Shown here: positions 53,618-62,445 of the stretch, piece by piece
How positions within the stretch are numbered: position 1 is the stretch's first letter
Layout of the letters: each line of letters starts with the position of its first letter
NCBI RefSeq assembly: GCF_004339805.1
Contig: NZ_SLUI01000019.1
Span: forward strand, 1-64,000
Reading direction: 5' to 3'
DNA from: Anaerospora hongkongensis
Lineage (GTDB): Bacteria > Bacillota > Negativicutes > Sporomusales > DSM-15969
Length of the DNA stretch: 64,000 bases
Notes under the pieces: model-generated
Seen by the model: only the letters and a program-made list of their open reading frames with translations
What the model was told of the DNA's origin: nothing
Database searches by the model: none
Translations under genes and position numbers: made by a program

Positions 53618-54619
53618 TTACGTGCCATGAACATTCTTAAGCGCTACCCCTGTATAGTAATAAGTTAATATCTGCCGGAAATCACGGCCTTCCTTAGCCA
53701 TTCCGTTAGCTCCGTATTGGCATAAGCCTACTCCGTGTCCATAGCCTGTCGTTTTAAAGATCATTTTCTCGCCCTTTACATCAATAGAAAAGTCAGTAGA
53801 CCGCAATTCCAGCTTTTCCCGCAGCTCTGCCCCGGTGAACGTTTTATTGCCAACACGCACTTTGGCAACACGGCCGGATGCAGTATGGTCAATGATTTGT
53901 GCTATGGGGTTGCTGCCGTTCTGAACAGCAGCCATCACACCGGCATCAGCCCCCAGCCGGCCCTCCAGTTCACTCAGTGCCAATTCTTTTGTCTCCTGAT
54001 ACCGGGGTGATTTTTGATCCCATTGACACGCCACACTTTGTAAATAAGGGTAATCAAAGCCCCATACTTCACTGGCGCTGGCTGTCTGGCCACCACTGGT
54101 AGAATGGAAAACCGCATTAATCGGTTCGCCACCGAATGTCAGTATCAGCCCGCTTGTACCTTCAACAGCTTGACTGATCTTCTTCCAATAGTCGTCTGCT
54201 TTAAAGGGTCCCCAACGCTGTTTGGCCTGTGCTTCACTGATCCAGGCCTGACTTTCGCGATGATCAGTACTCACGTCGGCTCCCGGATGACTCGCCAAAC
54301 CAGGTCCACCAAAAAAGACCATATTTTTTACTGCGTACGTCCGTGCTGCAACCGCCTGCGCTTTTAACGCTTCCAAGTCAAACTCGGCAGGCATCTCGGC
54401 AGCAAGCACCCCTTTTACGTAATCTTCCAAACTCATTTCAAATATTTGTTTTGTTTCATGCATATAAACCTTTATTGGTATGTCTTCTCCTTTATATGCC
54501 GTTCCATTGCGCATCTCTTTCCCGGTTCCTGAAGGTCCCAGGCTGCGCACCACCACTGTGGGAATGACAATAACAACCAGTATTACAAGCATTATGGAAA
54601 GTACCGTTACCTGCCTCAC
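53618..54619 (-). CDS. spoIID: Stage II sporulation protein D (lytic transglycosylase)
   Basis: Membrane-anchored (helix about 4-24) peptidoglycan hydrolase of engulfment. SpoIID/LytB domain: MSLEDYVKGVLAAEMPAEFD, EALKAQAVAARTYAV, FHSTSGGQTASASEVWG and GYGHGVGLCQYGANGMA. GTG start 54619 after AAGGAGG gives 333 residues. Paired with the SpoIIQ-like gene and downstream of murA, exactly the Bacillus order. Confidence 0.96.
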   Translation of the reverse strand: MRQVTVLSIMLVILVVIVIPTVVVRSLGPSGTGKEMRNGTAYKGEDIPIKVYMHETKQIFEMSLEDYVKGVLAAEMPAEFDLEALKAQAVAARTYAVKNMVFFGGPGLASHPGADVSTDHRESQAWISEAQAKQRWGPFKADDYWKKISQAVEGTSGLILTFGGEPINAVFHSTSGGQTASASEVWGFDYPYLQSVACQWDQKSPRYQETKELALSELEGRLGADAGVMAAVQNGSNPIAQIIDHTASGRVAKVRVGNKTFTGAELREKLELRSTDFSIDVKGEKMIFKTTGYGHGVGLCQYGANGMAKEGRDFRQILTYYYTGVALKNVHGT

Positions 54620-54646
54620 GCCTGCCCCTCCTTTATAATTGGTACA

Positions 54647-54676
54647 TGTGTATGCAGGCAACAGCTTGTCTTATAC
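54647..54676 (-). promoter_or_regulatory. Candidate sigma-E promoter of spoIID
   Basis: Minus strand: -35 GTATAAG (54676-54670), 15 bases, -10 CATACACA (54654-54647), close to the Bacillus mother-cell consensus (KMATATT...CATACAMT). spoIID is sigma-E dependent in Bacillus. Confidence 0.45.
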
Positions 54677-54728
54677 CATTAAAATTGGACATCTCCTGTG
54701 TTCACGAAACCGTCCTCCTTGGCACAAA

Positions 54729-54759
54729 ATAAAAACAGGAACAACACTGTGTTCCTGTT
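54729..54759 (-). terminator. Terminator after murA
   Basis: Minus-strand hairpin AACAGGAACA/TGTTCCTGTT followed by UUUAUUUU, 25 bases after the murA stop. Confidence 0.88.
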
Positions 54760-54783
54760 CGCTTACATTATAATAATTTCTGT

Positions 54784-56037
54784 TTACTTAACCCGGATAA
54801 TATTTGCTCCCAGCCCTTGCAGTTTGGCAACAAGATTATCATAACCGCGATCAATATGGTGGAGGTAGCCCACTTCGGTTTGGCCATCGGCAACAAGTCC
54901 GGCAAGTACTAAGGCAGCTCCTGCTCTTAAATCGGTGGCTTTCACCGGACATCCCAGCAGACGGCATGAGCCTTCGACAACAGCACTGCGGCCCTCAATT
55001 TTAATATTGGCGCCCATTCGTTTTAGCTCGTCCACATGCATGAAACGATTTTCAAATACCGTCTCGGTTACCACACTGGTCCCCCGTGCAACGGTGGTTA
55101 AAGCCATAAATTGGGCCTGCATATCGGTAGGAAAACCAGGATAGGGCAATGTTTTAATGTCTACAGAACGTAAGACCCCCGTACCGGTCACCCGGACACC
55201 ATCGACATCTTCTTCAATTTTGACACCGGCTTCCTTCAGCTTGGCTACTACCGGTTTTAAGTGCTCGGTCAGTGCGTTTTCAATATAAACATCGCCGTCG
55301 GTCATTGCCGCCGCCACCATATAAGTTCCGGCTTCAATACGGTCCGGAATAACAGTATGCGTACAGCCGCGTAATTCATCCGTGCCCTCAATGCGGATCA
55401 CATTCGTTCCGGCACCGCGAATCCGGGCACCCATTGCATTAAGGAAGTTCGCCAAATCGACAATCTCCGGCTCCTCGGCAGGGTTTTCCAAGATGGTCTG
55501 TCCCTTTGCCATGGAAGCGGCCATCAGAATATTCTCGGTCGCTCCGACACTGGGGAAATCGAGGTAAATTCTTGCTCCCGTGAGCCCATGAGGAGCCCGG
55601 GCCTCTACATAGCCATGCCCCAGTTCAATTTCGGCGCCTAGAGCTTCAAACCCCTTTAAATGCAGGTCAATCGGCCTGGTGCCAATCGCACATCCGCCAG
55701 GCAGGGAGATTTTAGCTCTTCCCCGCCGTGCCAGAAGCGGTCCCATCACCAGAAAAGAGGCTCTCATTTTACGGACCAGCTCATACGGCGCTTCGCAGCT
55801 GGTTATATTGGTGCTATCAATCACCAGGGCATCTTCATCATGCGATACCGATACGCCTAAATGCTCAATTACTTCCGAAATGGTGCGTACATCCTCCAGA
55901 TTAGGAGCCTCCAGCAGCCTGCTCGGCGTCGTTCCCAGGAGCGACGCTGCAATAATCGGCAGCACGGCATTTTTTGCACCGCTGACTTTTACAGTACCTG
56001 TCAGCTTTTTTCCCCCAGTAATAATTAATTTTTCCAA
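54784..56037 (-). CDS. murA: UDP-GlcNAc 1-carboxyvinyltransferase
   Basis: First committed step of peptidoglycan synthesis in the cytosol. Catalytic Cys in [18 protein letters not shown] (C116), so it should be fosfomycin-sensitive type; ends with [20 protein letters not shown]. 417 residues, full length. Equivalent to murAA in the ywmB-murAA-spoIID order of Bacillus. ywmB is 62 bases upstream. Confidence 0.97.
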   Translation of the reverse strand: MEKLIITGGKKLTGTVKVSGAKNAVLPIIAASLLGTTPSRLLEAPNLEDVRTISEVIEHLGVSVSHDEDALVIDSTNITSCEAPYELVRKMRASFLVMGPLLARRGRAKISLPGGCAIGTRPIDLHLKGFEALGAEIELGHGYVEARAPHGLTGARIYLDFPSVGATENILMAASMAKGQTILENPAEEPEIVDLANFLNAMGARIRGAGTNVIRIEGTDELRGCTHTVIPDRIEAGTYMVAAAMTDGDVYIENALTEHLKPVVAKLKEAGVKIEEDVDGVRVTGTGVLRSVDIKTLPYPGFPTDMQAQFMALTTVARGTSVVTETVFENRFMHVDELKRMGANIKIEGRSAVVEGSCRLLGCPVKATDLRAGAALVLAGLVADGQTEVGYLHHIDRGYDNLVAKLQGLGANIIRVK

Positions 56038-56099
56038 AGACGGTTCCTCCCAAAGAATAGCTGCAATTCCCTTAACAGCCTAAACTTAGCTTACTAGTA

Positions 56100-56861
56100 T
56101 CAGTATTCCTGCGTAATAACCGGCGAGCCAATTAGAATATAAGTGCGATTGTCTGTTAGACTGTAGCGTACCGCCATGTTCACATTCATTTCTTTCCCAT
56201 TGATCTCAAGCTTTTCTGCCAACAGCGGCGAATAACCGCTCATGCTGAGATAATGAGAATCGCTGACCGTATCTTGCACAGAAGCATGAATCGCGGAAAA
56301 AGCATTATTAAGCCGGATATGGTATTGTCCATCCTCTAGTCTACCATCAATCCAGCCTACCAGGCAAGTGGATATACGCGGAGAACCGTTATTCGCAGTA
56401 ATAAAAGTCCTTATTTTTTCCTCCCAGCCCTGATGAATCTGTTCAGCAGCCGCTTCAATATTAACGACCAGATACACTTCAGGCTGCTTATTGTGCTGAG
56501 ATGGATATAAAATTTGGGCAATTACAGCTCCACGAAACTGCTCTCGCTTAACATCGGCCCTGAGCAGCTTATGACGGTCTGAAGAACTGCTGCTGAAGGT
56601 AACTTCTTCGGGAGAAATGTTCAACTGACTCATTCCTGCCTGAACCAGTGCCATCATTTGTTCATCTGTTCCGTCTGTCCACGGCAGAATAGCCCAGCCG
56701 TGCAGCGTAATCTGTGCTGTTTTGGCCCCGGTTGCCTCCATCGCAGCCATCAGCGGCTCTATTGTCATTGTAGTAACGGCTGGGCTGTAGCTTCTTCCGG
56801 CCAGTAATACCGCCATCATAATCAGCGGCAGAAAAAATAAAGCATATTTAGTAGTACGCAT
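56100..56861 (-). CDS. YwmB-like protein (DUF1779/TATA-box-binding fold)
   Basis: 253 residues: N-terminal signal or anchor (YALFFLPLIMMAVLLAGRSY), then an alternating helix/strand domain with the family phrases GAKTAQITLHGWAIL, WVDGRLEDG-like (GWIDGRLEDGQYHIRLNNAF) and SMSGYSPLLAEKLEINGKEM. Role unknown; in Bacillus ywmB lies before murAA and spoIID, as here. Divergent from the rhamnose operon. Confidence 0.85.
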   Translation of the reverse strand: MRTTKYALFFLPLIMMAVLLAGRSYSPAVTTMTIEPLMAAMEATGAKTAQITLHGWAILPWTDGTDEQMMALVQAGMSQLNISPEEVTFSSSSSDRHKLLRADVKREQFRGAVIAQILYPSQHNKQPEVYLVVNIEAAAEQIHQGWEEKIRTFITANNGSPRISTCLVGWIDGRLEDGQYHIRLNNAFSAIHASVQDTVSDSHYLSMSGYSPLLAEKLEINGKEMNVNMAVRYSLTDNRTYILIGSPVITQEY

Positions 56862-56945
56862 TTCCTCACCCTCAACTTACAAAATATATACAATCTCATT
56901 GTTGCCAGTTTTCGGATCAGTTATGCGAAAAGCAATAGAAAGATA

Positions 56946-56977
56946 CTGCCTCAAAATGTATTGGGGCAGCTTTTTTT
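56946..56977 (+). terminator. Plus-strand terminator-like hairpin in the divergent ywmB-rfbB region
   Basis: CTGCCTCAA-AATGTA-TTGGGGCAG followed by C and seven T. On the plus strand no annotated gene ends here, so it either ends a small transcript or attenuates the rfb operon about 107 bases downstream. No good promoter is visible in front of it. Confidence 0.65.
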
Positions 56978-57083
56978 GTGAAAACGGTTCTAACGTATTA
57001 GATGGAAAATAAAATGGTAATAGTGTAGAGCCATGATAGAAAGTGTCGTTTTTTAAAACTATATTGTCTTTTAAGGAGGTAAA

Positions 57084-58148
57084 GTGCGAACGATAATTGT
57101 TACCGGCGGAGCCGGATTTATTGGCAGTAATTTTGTCCGTTTCCTGTTAAAACAGCGCGTGGATCTGCAAATTGTCATTTTAGATAAGCTTACCTATGCC
57201 GGTAATCTGACTTCTCTTGCCTGCGTGGCAACGAATTCCCGGTGCACATTTGTCCACGGCGATATATGCAACACAGAGCTACTTTTAACATTGCTTACCG
57301 GCTATCAGCCCGCCGCAGTTGTCCACTTTGCTGCAGAGTCTCACGTGGACCGCTCCATTGATGCTCCGGCAGAGTTCATCCGCACCAACATTACCGGCAC
57401 CTTTACCCTGCTGGAAGCCGTCCGCCATTACCTGGCGGATAGACCGGAAAAGGAAAAAAGCGAATTCCGGTTCCTTCATGTGTCAACAGATGAGGTCTAC
57501 GGCTCCTTAGGCCCAGCCGGTTACTTTACGGAAGAAACCTCCTATGCACCAAACTCTCCCTATTCGGCCTCTAAAGCCTCTTCCGATCATCTCGTGAGAG
57601 CCTACCACCACACCTACGGATTACCGGTATTACTGACAAACTGCTCGAATAACTACGGACCATACCAGTTTCCCGAAAAGCTAATCCCCTTAATGCTGCG
57701 CAATGCTTTGAAAGGTGCCCCCCTCCCCGTATACGGTACGGGGCAGAATGTGCGGGACTGGTTATATGTAGAAGACCATTGTAGAGCCATCTTAACGGTG
57801 CTGGAAAAAGGAAGAGCGGGCGAAAAGTACAATATCGGCGGTCATAATGAGAAAACCAATTTAGAGATTGTCCATACGCTGTGCGGTATTTTAGATAACA
57901 AGAGCCCCCGAGCGGACGGTAAAGCCTATTGCGAGCAGATCGTGTTTGTAAAAGATCGTCCCGGCCATGACCTGCGCTATGCAATTGATGCTTCCAAAAT
58001 ACAAAAAGAGCTGGGTTGGGTACCTGCAGAAACATTTGAAACAGGTATTGTCAAAACAGTGGACTGGTATTTAGCCAATCAGGATTGGTGCAGGCAGATT
58101 GAAGATGGCAGCTATCAGCAGGCAAGGCTGACCATGCTAAAAAACTGA
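57084..58148 (+). CDS. rfbB: dTDP-glucose 4,6-dehydratase
   Basis: Second step of dTDP-L-rhamnose synthesis. NAD site [26 protein letters not shown], catalytic STDEVYG and [15 protein letters not shown] (YxxxK) are intact. 354 residues, GTG start with AAGGAGG. First gene of a tight four-gene operon; transcription runs against the rest of the window. Confidence 0.97.
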   Translation: MRTIIVTGGAGFIGSNFVRFLLKQRVDLQIVILDKLTYAGNLTSLACVATNSRCTFVHGDICNTELLLTLLTGYQPAAVVHFAAESHVDRSIDAPAEFIRTNITGTFTLLEAVRHYLADRPEKEKSEFRFLHVSTDEVYGSLGPAGYFTEETSYAPNSPYSASKASSDHLVRAYHHTYGLPVLLTNCSNNYGPYQFPEKLIPLMLRNALKGAPLPVYGTGQNVRDWLYVEDHCRAILTVLEKGRAGEKYNIGGHNEKTNLEIVHTLCGILDNKSPRADGKAYCEQIVFVKDRPGHDLRYAIDASKIQKELGWVPAETFETGIVKTVDWYLANQDWCRQIEDGSYQQARLTMLKN

Positions 58149-58165
58149 AATTGCGGAGAAAAGAA

Positions 58166-59044
58166 ATGGCGATAAGAAAAGGAATCATTCTGGCAGGCGG
58201 ATCGGGTACCCGGCTGTTCCCGATTACTCAGGCTGTCAGCAAACAATTGCTGCCGGTTTTTGATAAGCCGATGATTTATTATCCGCTGACAACGCTAATG
58301 CTGGCCGGCATCCAGGATATACTGGTCATTACAACGCCCCGGGAACAAGCGTGTTTTCAGCAGCTGTTAGGGACCGGCAGCCAATGGGGCCTGAGCTTGT
58401 CTTATGCAGCTCAGCCGAATCCGGATGGGCTGGCCCAGGCCTTTTTAATTGGTGAGCACTTTATTGCCGGTGAGGGCTGTGCGTTAGTGTTAGGTGATAA
58501 TATTTTTTACGGCTACGGGTTTAGTGAAAAGCTGCAAACAGCAGCACAGGATACCTTAGGGGCAACTGTTTTTGCCTATTGGGTAAAAGATCCTGAACGG
58601 TATGGTGTAGTAGAGTTTGATTCCGCCGGTCAGGCGGTCAGCCTGGAAGAAAAGCCCGAGCGGCCCACTTCTCATTATGCGGTTACCGGTCTGTATTTTT
58701 ACGACCACCAGGTGGTTGACTTGGCGAAGACAATTCGCCCTTCTGCCAGAGGCGAACTGGAGATTACTGATTTAAACCGGTTATATCTGGAGCAGCAAAC
58801 GCTGCGGGTAAAGACCCTGGGTCGCGGTTACGCCTGGCTGGATACGGGAACATACGATTCTCTTCTCCAGGCTTCCAACTATATTGCAACCCTTCAGGAA
58901 CGACAGGGCTTAATGGTGGCCTGCCCCGAGGAAATCGCTTACCACAGGGGGTATATTTCCAAAAATGATCTGCTGGAAATAGGCAGTAAAATGAAGAAAA
59001 ACAGCTATGGTCAATACTTGCTTAATCTACTCCAGGAAACTTAA
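58166..59044 (+). CDS. rfbA: Glucose-1-phosphate thymidylyltransferase
   Basis: Makes dTDP-glucose. [20 protein letters not shown] at the N-terminus, [14 protein letters not shown] and [12 protein letters not shown] in the middle, [16 protein letters not shown] near the end. ATG 58166 seven bases after GGAG gives the usual 292 residues. Confidence 0.97.
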   Translation: MAIRKGIILAGGSGTRLFPITQAVSKQLLPVFDKPMIYYPLTTLMLAGIQDILVITTPREQACFQQLLGTGSQWGLSLSYAAQPNPDGLAQAFLIGEHFIAGEGCALVLGDNIFYGYGFSEKLQTAAQDTLGATVFAYWVKDPERYGVVEFDSAGQAVSLEEKPERPTSHYAVTGLYFYDHQVVDLAKTIRPSARGELEITDLNRLYLEQQTLRVKTLGRGYAWLDTGTYDSLLQASNYIATLQERQGLMVACPEEIAYHRGYISKNDLLEIGSKMKKNSYGQYLLNLLQET

Positions 59045-59103
59045 GTCACAGCAAAGCTCCTCAGGTGTCCTAGACTTTTACTGCTAAACAAGGGGGGTAA
59101 AGC

Positions 59104-59664
59104 GTGATTGTTATCGAAACAAACCTGCCGGAAGTTTTGCTTATCGAACCACAGGTATTTGGTGATAGCCGGGGATATTTTTTTGAAACCTGGCAGCAGA
59201 ACCGCTATGAAGCAATCGGCATCACCGAAAATTTTGTCCAGGATAATGTCTCTTTTTCATCACGGGGAGTGCTGCGGGGCTTGCATTATCAACATCCTCA
59301 TTCACAGGGAAAGCTGGTTTCCGTACTGCAGGGAGAGGTTTTTGATGTCGCTGTGGATATTCGGATTGGTTCCCCCCGCTTTGGCCACTGGGCCGGTGTG
59401 TTTCTCTCAGAAACCAATCACCGTCAATTATGGGTGCCCCCCGGTTTTGCCCATGGTTTTTGCGTCACTAGCGAGTTTGCTTATTTCAGTTACAAGTGTA
59501 CCGATTTATATACGCCTCAGGCTGAGGGAGGAATTATCTGGAATGATCCTGATATTGGCATTGCCTGGCCGCTTGAGGACGTGGTTCTGTCAGCCAAGGA
59601 CTGCGTATATACCAGGCTGAAAGCTGTGGCTGCAGATAAACTGCCCATTTTTAAGGAGCGATAG
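59104..59664 (+). CDS. rfbC: dTDP-4-dehydrorhamnose 3,5-epimerase
   Basis: Cupin-fold epimerase: FGDSRGYFFETWQQNRYEAI, VSFSSRGVLRGLHYQHPHSQ (catalytic His), GEVFDVAVDIRIGSP, and WVPPGFAHGFCVTSEFAYFS. 186 residues. GTG start after AAGGGGGG. Confidence 0.97.
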   Translation: MIVIETNLPEVLLIEPQVFGDSRGYFFETWQQNRYEAIGITENFVQDNVSFSSRGVLRGLHYQHPHSQGKLVSVLQGEVFDVAVDIRIGSPRFGHWAGVFLSETNHRQLWVPPGFAHGFCVTSEFAYFSYKCTDLYTPQAEGGIIWNDPDIGIAWPLEDVVLSAKDCVYTRLKAVAADKLPIFKER

Positions 59665-59665
59665 C

Positions 59666-60502
59666 ATGAAAGTAGCGGTTACCGGTGCTAACGGCCAGCT
59701 GGGAAAGGAAATTGCCAGGCAGGGAGCCAAGCACGAGCTTATTTTAACGGATTACGATACACTGGATGTTACCGATTACTCAGCCGTTACGGCATTTATG
59801 AAAACAGTAAGACCAGACGCTGTTATACATTGTGCCGCCTATACCAATGTTGACGGCGCAGAAGCAGATTATGACGGAGCATTCCGCATTAATGCGGTGG
59901 GCACGCAGAATTTGGCTGCAGGCTGTTTGGAAACGGCTGCCAGACTGGTATATATCAGTACCGATTACGTTTTTGATGGTCAAACCCGGCAGCCTTACCG
60001 GGAATTTGATTCGGTCAATCCGCAAAATGTATATGGCATTACTAAGCGGCATGGGGAGGAGATTGTCAGACAGCTGCTGGGGCGTCACTATATTATCCGT
60101 ACTGCCTGGCTGTACGGCGAGGGCAGTAACTTTGCCCGCACGATGCTCAATCTGGCTGCGAAAAACAGTACGCTGAAAGTAGTAAATGATCAGATTGGCA
60201 CCCCCACTTCCACCGTTGACCTGGCACGAGCAATATACGCTCTACTAGCTACCGATGCTTATGGAACCTATCACGGCACATGCCAGGGTCAATGCTCCTG
60301 GTACGACTTTGCCTGTGAAATCTTTCGTCAAGCCGGTAAGCAGGTCAAAGTACTGCCTGTGACTACTGATGAATTTCCCCGGCCTGCCAAGCGGCCTGCC
60401 TATTCAGTCCTGGATAACTACATGCTGCGCATGACAATTGGTGATCCAATGCGCAATTGGCAAAATGCGCTGGCAGACTATATAAGCGGTTTAGACAAAT
60501 AA
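59666..60502 (+). CDS. rfbD: dTDP-4-dehydrorhamnose reductase
   Basis: Last step to dTDP-L-rhamnose. Rossmann start VTGANGQLGKEIARQG, STDYVFDGQTRQPY, YGITKRHGEEIV (YxxxK) and RTAWLYGEGSNFARTML. 278 residues, one base after rfbC. Rhamnose would feed O-antigen or other surface glycan; glycosyltransferases are not in the window. Confidence 0.97.
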   Translation: MKVAVTGANGQLGKEIARQGAKHELILTDYDTLDVTDYSAVTAFMKTVRPDAVIHCAAYTNVDGAEADYDGAFRINAVGTQNLAAGCLETAARLVYISTDYVFDGQTRQPYREFDSVNPQNVYGITKRHGEEIVRQLLGRHYIIRTAWLYGEGSNFARTMLNLAAKNSTLKVVNDQIGTPTSTVDLARAIYALLATDAYGTYHGTCQGQCSWYDFACEIFRQAGKQVKVLPVTTDEFPRPAKRPAYSVLDNYMLRMTIGDPMRNWQNALADYISGLDK

Positions 60503-60513
60503 GGTAATGATAA

Positions 60514-60561
60514 AGGGGTGTAGCAAAACTCTTTTGAAAAAAGAGCAAATGCGACACCCCT
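60514..60561 (+). terminator. Hairpin after rfbD
   Basis: AGGGGTGT...ACACCCCT with an inner CTCTTTT/AAAAGAG stem, 11 bases after the rfbD stop. The plus strand has no U-tract right after it; the minus strand has a modest one, so its role between the converging operons is probable but not sure. Confidence 0.5.
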
Positions 60562-60576
60562 AAAAACCGCCTTTTT

Positions 60577-60746
60577 ACTTTTGTCATCGAAACAAAAGTA
60601 ACAAAAATTCTAGGCCTGTCTTGCAAAATGCTTGGAAAATGCTCAACTTACTAAAATTCGTAAAACTCGCTGCGCTCAAACAACCGAATTTCTTAACGTA
60701 AGCTGAACATTTCCCATCCTACGGACCGCATTTTTCCAGAAGGGCC
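60577..60746 (+). repeat. Long-hairpin intergenic repeat, full copy
   Basis: ACTTTTGTCATCGAAACAAA head, CTAGGCCTGTC, arms 60634-60660 and 60685-60714 flanking the loop CTCGCTGCGCTCAAAC, CATCCTACGGACC and CCAGAAGGGCC end. Same family as 1903-2074 and 41385-41553. Lies between the converging rfb and pyr operons. Confidence 0.8.
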
Positions 60747-60778
60747 GAAAGGAACTAAGCTACAAGTAAGGTATTATC

Positions 60779-61678
60779 TTATTGTAGTTTTCCGACTATA
60801 TCATTGATATGCTGTAAATTTTTCTTTTGCAAATACTCCTGCATGCCTTGCGCAATATCGGCAGCAGCCCGTGGATTTACGAGACTGGCGGTTCCAACGG
60901 AAACGGCAGCAGCCCCGGCCAGCATGAATTCCAGCGCATCTTCAGCCGTCATGATTCCCCCCATGCCAATTACCGGCACAGTAACTGCCTTAGCCACCTG
61001 CCACACCATCCTGAGTGCCACCGGTTTTACGGCCGGACCAGAAAGCCCGCCTACGACGTTCCCCAGTACGGGCCGCCACGAATGAATATCGATTGCCATC
61101 CCAAGCAGGGTGTTGATGAGCGAAACGGCATCAGCACCGGCCGCTTCCACGGCCTTCGCTACCGTGACAATATCCGTTACGTTAGGCGAAAGTTTCACAA
61201 TAACAGGCAGTGAGGTATTATTTTTTACGGCCCGCGTCACAAGGGCTGCACTTTCAGGATCTACGCCAAAAGCCAAACAGCCATTCTTTACATTAGGACA
61301 GGAAATATTCACTTCCAGGCCTGCCACACCGGCAACGGTTAATTTTTTAGCCATCAAAGCATATTCTTCCACTGTATTGCCTGAGATGTTGGCAATAACC
61401 GGTACATCATACTGCTTGAGCTGTGGCAGGATCGTTGCCAGAAACGCATCTACTCCCGGGTTTTCCAGGCCGATGGAGTTCAGCATGCCGGAGGGAGTTT
61501 CCGCGATACGCCGCCCCTGATTACCGCTGCGTGCTTCCAGCGTCAGTCCTTTAACGGCTATAGCCCCTATCTCATTTAAATCAATAAAGTCTTTGTATTC
61601 GAGACCAAAGCCAAACGTACCCGATGCAGCGATAACGGGTGTTTTCATGTGAATTCCGGCAACTGTAACAGCTAGCAT
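60779..61678 (-). CDS. pyrD: Dihydroorotate dehydrogenase B, catalytic subunit
   Basis: FMN enzyme of pyrimidine synthesis, class 1B. Conserved [19 protein letters not shown], catalytic Cys in [12 protein letters not shown] and [39 protein letters not shown] binds FMN phosphate. 299 residues. Works with PyrK; its ATG overlaps the pyrK end. Confidence 0.97.
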   Translation of the reverse strand: MLAVTVAGIHMKTPVIAASGTFGFGLEYKDFIDLNEIGAIAVKGLTLEARSGNQGRRIAETPSGMLNSIGLENPGVDAFLATILPQLKQYDVPVIANISGNTVEEYALMAKKLTVAGVAGLEVNISCPNVKNGCLAFGVDPESAALVTRAVKNNTSLPVIVKLSPNVTDIVTVAKAVEAAGADAVSLINTLLGMAIDIHSWRPVLGNVVGGLSGPAVKPVALRMVWQVAKAVTVPVIGMGGIMTAEDALEFMLAGAAAVSVGTASLVNPRAAADIAQGMQEYLQKKNLQHINDIVGKLQ

Positions 61679-62445
61679 CCGCTAATTACCTCCCCGGCCT
61701 CAAAAACAGGCCCTTCCGTACATACTTTGCGCCGCCTGCCGTCTGTTCCTGCACAGCTGCAGGCCAGACAACCGCCAAGGCCGCAGGCCATAAATTCCTC
61801 CAGCGACACCTGGCAGGCAATCGCATACTGGCTTGCCAGCCGCGCCACTTGTTCCATCATCGGACGGGGGCCGCAGGTGTAAATCCGGTCAAAATGTCCG
61901 GTCCGGAGGAGTTCAGGCAGTACATCAACCGTATAGCCTTTGGTCCCTGCCGTCCCATCATCCGTTGTCAGCTGTAGTTGATCACAGACAGGCCGAAAAA
62001 CCTCTTCCCAGAACAATTCATCCTTTGTTCTTCCCCCCATGAGTACAGTAGTGGGACGGGGGCAAAGCGCTTGGGCCAGATATACGAGCGGCGCAAGCCC
62101 CATCCCGCCGCCGATGAGCAGCGGACGCTCGCAATCCAGTACAAAACCTTTTCCCAGCGGCCCCAGGCAGTCGAGATGCACCCCTGCGGGAACACCGGAA
62201 AGGTAAGCTGTTCCTCCGCCAACGATCCGGTAAATCAGTTCGATCGTTCCTGATGACCTATCTGCATTGGCGATGCTGATTGGTCTTCTTAACAGTGGCG
62301 CTGTAAGATTATTAACTTTCAGATGAACAAATTGACCGGGCTGAGCAGCTGCTGCCATCTGCGGTGCATGGATAACCAGCCGGTATACACCGGCTGCAAT
62401 CAATTCATTCGCAACTACCAATGCGTCTTCCATCCTAGCAGCCAA
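61672..62445 (-). CDS. pyrK: Dihydroorotate dehydrogenase B, electron transfer subunit
   Basis: FAD/[2Fe-2S] protein passing electrons from PyrD to NAD. FAD motif [10 protein letters not shown] near 55, NAD part GPLGKGF...[16 protein letters not shown], and the cluster ligands [11 protein letters not shown]...VCTEGPVF at the C-terminus. TTG start at 62445, six bases after GGAGGAG located in the carB end; an ATG four codons later would be badly spaced. Confidence 0.95.
   Translation of the reverse strand: MAARMEDALVVANELIAAGVYRLVIHAPQMAAAAQPGQFVHLKVNNLTAPLLRRPISIANADRSSGTIELIYRIVGGGTAYLSGVPAGVHLDCLGPLGKGFVLDCERPLLIGGGMGLAPLVYLAQALCPRPTTVLMGGRTKDELFWEEVFRPVCDQLQLTTDDGTAGTKGYTVDVLPELLRTGHFDRIYTCGPRPMMEQVARLASQYAIACQVSLEEFMACGLGGCLACSCAGTDGRRRKVCTEGPVFEAGEVISGC

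Noticed and set aside
59108..59620. 170-codon plus-strand frame overlapping rfbC
   Set aside because: Out-of-frame shadow of rfbC, whose own frame has full family conservation.
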